The translations under genes and the position numbers were made by a program. 64,000 nt of DNA. Origin: Phorcus lineatus. Its lineage: Eukaryota; Mollusca; Gastropoda; Trochida; Trochidae. Shown here piece after piece: positions 49,401-59,406 of this stretch (position 1 is the stretch's first letter; every line of letters begins with the position of its first letter). The stretch covers positions 44,417,877-44,481,876 of the forward strand of contig OV121081.1 in the NCBI GenBank assembly GCA_921293015.1. The letters run 5' to 3'. The notes below the pieces were generated by a model, which was not told where the DNA came from, ran no database searches, and saw nothing but the letters and a program-made list of their open reading frames with translations.

Positions 49401-52400
49401 TTCGATTCGATCCTATAGAATATGGACAACATAAGGGTTATTTGGTAATTGATTTCTGTCTTTGGTTTGGATCCGAACCCATTCGTTAAGGGCACAATAA
49501 ACTTAAATGATTATTTCATCGAGGTCATCATTTCTTCTCATTGTCTTTAGTTAAGATTCAACAATAGGTTAAAGACAGAGCAATATTGATCATCGGAGAA
49601 TCATTTTAGGAAATTGGTTTCTTTCTCCTGCCTTTGGTTCAGATTCCAACCCATACGTCAAAGGCAAAATAAACTAGAATGATTATTTCCTCGAGGATTT
49701 CTTTTGGGTCATTGATTACCGTCTATGGTCTTTGCTCTGGATTGGGAGTCAGCATTAGCATATATGCGTGTTACCAAGAGCTGTAGGGACCGGGAGGATA
49801 GAAGATCGATCAGAGGCAGAAACTTCCGCCCTGAAGCGACGATCCCTCAGTGTTAAGAAGAGTTGTTTTTTGCCTATGAATATGTTAGTGAACCCGAGGT
49901 GACACTTCCATCTTTCTATAATTAGATTGCATTTTTAGGACTTGGGTTGACGCACGATGTATATAGAAGTTGGGTTTTTTTGTTTTAAACTATTTTCGTT
50001 TTCGTGAAAAAAAAGATTATTTCAAGTTGTTTTGTTATAGTTTTATTTGAATTGAAACAAATTATACATTTAGACCTGTTTTATTTTAACAAATCAAAAT
50101 AAAATATATTTTTAGAATTTGATCTTTTTAAGTGTTTATACAACCCAACTTGTTATTTCACACTTATGTTTTATTATAAATATGGTGGTTTACGTGTTCA
50201 CACCTATATAAATATATGTTTAACTGATACAGTTTATAACAGGTTTAAAACTAAAATAGTAATATCTAAACATGATCAACAAGCTTATATTAGGTAACCC
50301 TTTCAACATTTTTCTGACATTCAATTCAAGTTAGGTTTCCAAAAACCTATCATTGCCTTTTTATGATGTCGTTGCATAGCTTGAAGTCGAACGTTAAGCA
50401 GTTGGTATTTATGTCCCCATTCGATTTTCCTCTCCCAGAGTTTGCAACGACTGCAAGATACTTTTATTGCCATGTTTAAAGGAAGTCTGAACCATCGCTG
50501 TCTGGCTCTAACAGGCAAAGATCGATCATTTCTCAGTAACAATGTACAACTGTTATCAAACCCTATCATTCTTTCTCATCCTGTGGTTCTTTGTGACGAA
50601 CACGCAAGAGCGCTTTGATATGTCAGTATTTTTGCTGTTGATACTACTCAGATTTCTTAGTTAGAACCCTATGAATCACTCTATCCTGTTTACCTAAAGA
50701 AAGTATGGCTTTTTGTTGCGCATATCCTTTTCAAGTATTACGTCTTCAACGATAATGTCAAGTTTTGTTTGCCTGAATTGCAATCTCATTAAAATCAGTG
50801 AATTATTTGAAATCATTATCGCTACCTACCATTCAGAATATCTCAGTATTCGAACTTCTATCAATAATCAACGAGTATATTTTTTAACAGAATTTTGGAG
50901 AATATCTTTATCATAATGTATAATAATAATAACAAAAGAAATAATATTGTTATGACGTGAAACAATAAGGAAAACCTTTACTTAATTACCACTTTGGTAT
51001 TAAATAATTTTACTCCTTTATTAAAAAAATATTAAAAGACCTATTCGATAACTCAAATCAAGTGAAGCAGTCGATGTGTCTATAAATAATAACAAAAGTA
51101 TTAAGAGACGTTAAATATCAAACTGGAACACATTGTTGAATCCCTTTGTCACACGATTGCATGCACAATATCTTTAAGTTAATGTCAATCTAGTAACAGA
51201 GTTAATACAAGTAATCCAATTACTCTATGTACTTTATTCCTTAATAACAATCCATGTGATACATTCAATGCATCGTTGGAAAACGCACTGATTAATATTG
51301 GAAACATTAATGTTCATCGTGACACCATTTGACACTGATCAGCCGATGTTTGCACAATCATTTTATTGACAACGATTTACCATTTATTGCATGAAAAACA
51401 CAAAGTTCAACATCGATCTCCTTAGCACCGGCCTACCTATATTTGCACTAAACGTGACACAGTCGAACTAGGTAGTAAGATGATAATTACTCACTGATTA
51501 GTTTTGGATGATGTTCCACGTGTTGAATTACAGGCGTACTCCTGGAACACGCTACTTTGTCATCGTTGCTTATTTACTAATGAAAATGTGCACGATAGGA
51601 TCAGATTTCCCTTTCTAAAAATACATGTCATGGGCGATTTTATTTTACACACTGGCTCGAACTCGGGATTAATTAATGAGGTTGATTGACTTGCTTTGAC
51701 ACATTCAGGGCAGAATGATCTTTTAACGAGCCCTAAATGTGTTTAAAGAGTGAATTTACTTAAATGATTTCACACATTTTAAGGGCTAAAGATTCCTTGC
51801 CAGAGCCATGACAATGGATTATTTAACTTAATTTCCTGATAAGGATTTCATTACCGACGCTATGCAATGTTTCGAAAGAATTGATATCTTCAGGAGAAAA
51901 TCGTGTGCCATAATCTCTTCTCAACATCCATCTGTTCAAGATCAAAGCTCCTGGTCTCATTAGGAAAACATTTGCCGACAGAATAGTATAAATGATTAAA
52001 CAGTCTTGGTAAAAGAGAAAATCATTTCTAATCTATTTTGATGTCCATAAGGATAAAACGCTTTTCAAAAACTTCAATGTATGTATTAGATATTGCTATT
52101 TATATGGGTTTCCGATAATTTGATACCAATTTCTATACCAATGTTCCGAAACACGTTCTGTCGCTCAATATCAGTTTGCCGACAGGCCCTTTCATTGGGT
52201 ATAATCAGGTCAAATAGGCGATTCTCCGTCCAATTCCCGTGTTCTGAAGAGCAGTCTCTCTGCATAGTGTCATTTCTCCAAATGTCTCCAGGGTCCCGTT
52301 GCACAAAACACGAAGGTAACCTTAACTCGCTACGGTGGCTTCAGTGCAACGTTAAAGGATGGCACTAAGGTTAACCTTAGTGTTAAGCTGCTTTGTGCAA

Positions 52401-55400
52401 CGACCCTCTGTTCTCCATAATATCAATGCGTTGATGAGACGATTCGTTACTTTTATCGCCGTTCTCGGAACACCATTTTGTGTACTTAATATCACTTTGA
52501 CCGCAGCTCAGGAAGAAATGTCTCTGTAGATTATTGTTGTAGAGTTAATCAATCAAACGTGCCTTAACTTAAGTGAAACGGCTTCCGTGTACAGACTGAC
52601 TGGCGCCAGAAACCTCTAACGATTACCATGGGCACGATGGTTCGAAGTTTCAGAATTTTAAACTTAAGCTACTTTTTGTTGTGAGATTCTTTATGTTGAT
52701 TAAGAACTTTAAAAGGTAGATTGGAAAGAACATTTTTATTTAGATCAAGAGAGTTGAGATATACAGTAAACCCTATTGGGTAGTTTTATTAAGCTTTATA
52801 GTGACACGGTAAGATATCAAGTCGTATTAGTCGTATTTGGAGGGTGGGACTGAAGATATTTTGCGTAAATTCTGCAGAAATCAGATCGAGTTTTCATACT
52901 TTTAGTCAACGCCTCCAAACAATAACAAATTTCCAATGGCATTTCGTCACTTTAAAACAAACAAATACAGTACAAATACTTTTGACAAATGAAGGCAAAT
53001 AAGCATACATATGATAATCTATCAGCAATATTGTTAAGCTTAGACGACAGAGATAAAAAAAATGGATCATATAAGCAGCTTCACAGATGAGTAATTAATT
53101 TTGTACGAATAAAAAAAATCAGGTAACATATCCAATGCAGAAAAAAAAAGCCTGACATAATATTCGAAGTTATTCAGTACTTTGACGATTTTACACAAAG
53201 GAGTAATTTAACTGATTCTAAATATTTCGGTAATTTGACAAATGTAGTAGTAGAAGCATTTATTTCGACAGATACAGAATAATGTCCAAATGTATGGTTT
53301 CAGGATAATCAAGTAATTTGACGAGTTCAGAACAGCCCAGCATTGGACGGCTTCAGACCTGTATTAGTTATTTATAGAATCCATAGGAACTCTGGACCAA
53401 CATCTGCCTATTGAAATTTGTCCACCTACGCAAAACGATGACAACTATTGATCAAGAGGCGACATGTCAGTGAGGTAATTGTATGGCGGGGCTGTAATGA
53501 CAGGTATTTAGCTGGATGTAATGAGAGAATCAAGTTTCAGTTGAGACAACCGTCAATTTCACTTAAAGATACTTTGATTCATCTCGTATTTCGCAGGATA
53601 CTTCGCAGTGTCATTCGGTAAAAAGTTATATTGTCGTGTTGTTCAGCACGTTGATGTAACTCACGTTTCAGAATGAAATAAAGATTGGTAAATTAAACAG
53701 GAAATTCTTGTTCATGCTGTATATCACGTTATTTTAAAAATAAAATACAAAACAGGTAAAACCCTTGACTTCACGATTCTTAAGACTATTTTAGAAAATG
53801 TTTAATTATTTTTTCTTTTGCATCTCCATTTTAATGCTTCGGAAAGGTCAGAAACATTTTCGACCGCGCCAATTTGAAAAGTATCTAGGAATTCAACAGG
53901 TTTCAACTATTCAGTTAACTAAAAGCATTTCAAGAAAAAATCCATTAAATTAAGAAGACATAAGCACTTCTATAAAACAGGCAGAGGATACCAAACAAGG
54001 AAATTAAGAAGTTAAAAAATGTTATTAAAAAGTTAAAAAATGTTCAAAAGCAACGTAAATAATATTCTATGAAACAGAAAATAGTAATTCTGAAGCAACC
54101 ACAAAAAAACTGCACTTGATCGCAGACTTCAGAAAAACATTATGAAACGAAAAACAAAATCAATTTCAATTAACAACTAAAATCTTCATCTGAACGGAAA
54201 CACAATCTACGTACCACGTTTTAGATTAAAAAATACTGGGAAAACCTCAACAAGACCAAGTTATAAAATTTTGGAAAAAAACTAGACAAATTAATCATTC
54301 AGAATGGACAATGATAAATAGAATATTCCGATTTCACCAATTTCATAAATATAACATGGGCACACAAAAAAACTAAACAAAAAGAAAGCAAGAGCGATAT
54401 TCAGCCACTGTCATGAATTTATAAACTTAAAAAATATTCCTAAAGTATTCCTATAGAAACGATGTCTAAGATATGTTAAGAAAAAAAACCTGAACGAACA
54501 GGAAACAGCATAACGAACTTAGATACAACCCACTTTCAACAGGCTTTCAGTAAAACACACCATTAGCAGTCATAAAAATTAAATAAAAAATACCGAATCC
54601 GTTGAATACAACGTAAGAAATGTACTTAAAAATCAAACCGGATCAACGACAGTAAAAAAATCTAAGATTAATTTAATGTCACAGAATCAAAGCATAAATT
54701 AAGAAGAAAAAATCAGGAAAATATCTAGAACATCAACAAAGAAAATGCATTCAAAGGTCACCCGCGACGAGAAATAAATAGCATTCAATAACTATGAAAA
54801 TGTCACTGCCGTTGTGTTTAACGTTGAATCCATCACAAGAAAGTTCATAAGAGTCCTGAATCTTAACCTTCTCCCTTTTACAGCTGTGCGTGACATAAAC
54901 GTGGGAATTTTAAGTGTTTGGTATCTGTAAGCTTTCTTAGTCCTTCGGGAAACATAAAAAGAGCATATCCACCGGGGGAAAGTTACCACAGAAATTGTAA
55001 TTTCGTTTCATGTTTATTTGCATGAGCCTTAAGTCTCACAGGTATTCCTGAAGTGGAAATATGCACCAAATGTATCCATCAACGGGACGTAGAACATAAA
55101 TGCTTCTGACAAAAGGTGACAAAGAACCCTTATTGAATAAAGACTTAAAGAATCCACCATTCCTTTACTCTTTATCAGATTGTCCGTGTGGACAACCACG
55201 ACTTCAGGAAAAGGAATGAAGTAAATTCACTTTGGATACCAAATAGAATACAAGCTTATGAAAAATGTTTTAGTTTTAGGGAAAGATATGGAAATTGAAT
55301 TAGACTTGGACTACAAGAATTGCGTCGAAAGTATCAATTTGTTTTAATTGTCATACAAAACAGGTGCCAGCCCTTATTTCTATGTTTCTGGTTTTTCTAA

Positions 55401-58400
55401 TTTGGGCCTAACAGGAAGGTATGTTTTTAAAACATTGGTTTGATCATTTTTGTGATCCTGCTGAAAACATTCCGGTCCATAGTGAATCAATTTTGCCCTG
55501 AGGTTATGTCGGTCATGTAATGATATTTGCTTCCCATTTACTTCAACCGATTCTATGTAAGGCCGATAGAGATTGATTCCGTAGAATGTATTTATGAAAA
55601 CAACAACGTTCACTCAATTCCCGTAACCGCTGTGAAAACTTAATCTTCTTCAATTTCAATACCACACATTACTCATATGACAGAAGACGATTTTGGAAAA
55701 GGATTAACAAATAATCGCTAACATGTTGCACATCGCCATCTAAAGAATTGTTTTTCTTAAATAAAGCAATATTAGTAATCTAATAAAAGAGCATATTACT
55801 GCGGCCATTATTTAGACAACATATTCCGTGAGCGAAAATGATTTTTTTAAGGCAAAAGAAAAAGCAAAACCATAAAATAGTAACATTGAATTAAAGTAAG
55901 TCTTCCCTCTTCAACCATACCATCGCTAACAGAATTCACTTGTAACGGCAAAATGTAACGAAAACAGAGAAACGTGTAATTATGTTCTGTCAGTATCGAT
56001 AAGCTATGTTTGTTAAGCTAAATGGAATCCTTTCCACAAAAATTAATTGTTTTAGCGCATGCTAGACCTGAAAATAGAGTAATTATGTCCTATTGATTTT
56101 AGCTACAGTATTTGCTGTGAAAACAAGTTCCATCTGGCGGGTTTCATACCTAATAGTTCCTTTACGGAACGTCAATAGCGAATTACGCCAACCAATACAT
56201 CAAATTGACACTCCTGTTTTAGCAAGTTTAACCATTGTAATCTAGGGAATAAGTTCATAAAAGAAGTTTTGTTCAAATGTTTCATCGCGAGTTACCGTAT
56301 TACGTCGTCTGTGACGTCATCAAACCATTGTTCGTGACGTCACTGAAGCGGGCCGCCGCAAAGAAAGCAGGCCGCTTTCCGTGTGTATTAAATGAAATAG
56401 AATCGGTAATAAAGAAATTATAACCCTCGGAATTGTGTCATATGACTTTTACGAAACTCGTATGAACTTTTGTATAACCCTCGCTCTCGCTCGGGTAGTA
56501 CAAAAATTCGCACTCATTTCGTAAAAGTCATATGACATTTTTCCTCGGGTAATAATCTCTATTAATACAGATTTTATTCCATTTTGATATCATAGAAATA
56601 TCCTTGCGTCGGCCCGTTTCAGTGACGTCATGAACAATAGTTTTATGACGTCACAGGCGCAAATACAGGTACTCGCGCCTTAACAGTCGCAGCTACGCAA
56701 AATAGATCTGTGTATATGTACACATGTGAAATATATGACATTACTCATGATTAAACATATACGCTTCGATGTGTGTTCGAAATATTCCAACGTAATCATC
56801 GTGTCCAAACGACACTTAAATAATTGTATAGCTCAGGTTTTCGCTGATAACAGATACCAAGAGTAGATAAAGAGTATGTAAAACACCTGAGCCATGTGAG
56901 ATTCAAAAGGATTTGAACAGTGTTTTGAAATCAGTTTAAAAGTCTGGCGATCAGTGCTACCTGAGCTTCTAAATCCCGATACCCTGGTTCAAAAGATGAG
57001 TAAATCTAATTGAAAACGTGTTCTAAGATCGGTTTCATTGGGAAACAATAAAGATAACCAATATCCAACTCCCCCTGCAGGCGAAAACACTGTCATCACT
57101 TGTTCATTCAAGCCTTGCTCCATCACGCCAAAATTCGTGGCTCTAATACAACGCCCTCATCGACGTTGAGAACCTCCCGGTGATATCCGAATTTACTATC
57201 AAGTTCAGCTGAAGTAACCTAAAAAGTTGGCACGGGGAAGGCTATCGTTGAAACGAATGCCGACTTTTGTGCGTTATGCCTAACGACAGGAGTCGAGTAT
57301 AATTCTGCAACACAGAAGTAAGGGGAGCTCTGAAAAGCAAATATATTATAATACAACACTGTAGGTACTCACCTTGAGGTGTCTTGGGGAGATCTCTTTG
57401 CTGAGGGTGACCTCGTCCTCGCCCACATCCACGCCAGACAGGGGATAAATAACCTCCCCGATAATGTCATCACGGGAGAAGCGGTCAAAACTGAGCACCA
57501 CAAAGTGCAGGGTAATCCCAGCGATCTGGTTCAGGTTGATTCCATAGAAAGTGAAGGTTTCGTCGTACACCGGGTTCAGCGTTTTCCTCAATACTCGGGT
57601 CTTGCACTTATGCTTCTTCTCCGGGAGAAGCTGCAGCTTGACGTAGGGGTCACATCCGCCGAGAGCGGGGTCACGGTGAGGCAGATCCACAGCCTTGAGC
57701 ATGGTGACCAACAGAGCAGCCTTTTGCGCGTCGTACATCACGGAGAAGTGGAGGGATCCGAGTTTGGTTGGCTTCTCTTCAAGGTGATGCTCTCTCATTA
57801 CGTCCTCCTTCTCAGGAGTTGCTCCATCCTTCTCGTTCTCTACGTACACCTCTGACTTAATGGAGCTGGGGTCTCCACCCGTTGGGGAGAAGCCTGGGGA
57901 GCTACCTCCTCGCTGGAAGGGGTCACGTTCCGGGTCAGGAGGAGTTATCGGACTTGTGGCCTTGGATTTCATTATGACCTTGCCTCTGACCGGTGCACTC
58001 TTTTTCATGCTGCCAGAATTGCTTTCTTGTAGACCTTTCTTTATGGCGGAAGACAGGCGGTTCTGGGCATTGCGCATGACACGACGTCGGTAACATTTGT
58101 AGGCAGCAACTGTTGCAGCTACCACAAACGCAACTGTCCCAATGAAGATCGCCGCGATGGCGCCTGTTGAGACTGTAAAAAACGAAACAAGTACTTAGTT
58201 TTTAAATTATTTTACGGTTTAATAGTGAATAATGTTTACTATTAGCATATTCCTGTTGATGGTATAGAACATATTTAGCTGAGTTCATAGAAATTTTGCC
58301 ATAATTCAAAATATATATTCAGAAATCATAAACCCTCATTCAAAATGACAAGTTCCATGTAATGTTCAAATAGCATAGCCACGACGTTTAAGACGTTTCA

Positions 58401-59356
58401 TTATCAGAAGACACTATTGAATATTTAATGTATTTTGTATTTGTTTATCAAATATTTAAGTATTTCAAGCTTTCACTACCGCGATGTACCTTGTGTTTGC
58501 CAAACCCTGGCAAAAAGAAATTCTATAAATGAGACATAAAATAAACCAATCAACAACATCAAAGCCAAATACCCCCAAGGACTAATTAACAGGCGTAGTC
58601 TTTATTAAATTGTTTGTCTCGTTGCTTAGAAACCTATCCCACTTTGGTTTCAACTTGCGATCAGCCATGTTGCTCGCGAAGCTAAACCTTAATTGGTAAA
58701 CAGGACATATACGTGACATAAATATTATATGAACATTTTGAAATTATTAATAATGACATATTTTTCCTTTGGTTACCTGATTAAATATTTATCATAAAAT
58801 GTTCAATATTCCTAACTTATTTTGTCCAGTATATTCCATGTGGTTTTATTTTTTGTTTTCTCATTGTGTTACTTAAAGGTGTGTAAAATCTTACATGAGC
58901 AGTGTATCTTTTGTTCGTAATATAATTCTTATCAATGATTTGAAAATATTTATATTTGATAACAAAGTAACTTCAGTTTTGATTCGATTTTTATTCAATT
59001 TCAATTTCAATATTCATATTCGTTCCTTCTAATATTATTATCAATGTGGTTGCACGTTGTTCCTGTGCACTGCTCAGTTGAAGTTCACCAATATCAGCCG
59101 TGGCTCGCCGGATGGGTGGGTACCCGATTCGTTGCTGGATAAACTGAGCGTTTCAAGGGTGGCCATCTGCCCTACACTGTGACACGAGCTAAGAAATTTG
59201 TAGTGCCACCTTTGGCAAGAGATTTTATTCGAAATGTGCCTCTGTTCACCCAGCAGTAGAAATGGGTACATGGTTTGGAAGTGATAGATAACCATAAAAC
59301 CCTTCTTAAATCAGATGCTGGGTTGCATACTCACAAGAAGTTGAGCATGTCCCTTT

Positions 59357-59406
<50 letters not shown>

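Noticed and set aside
57379-57855. 158-residue plus-strand ORF
   Set aside because: Antisense shadow of the C2A exon.
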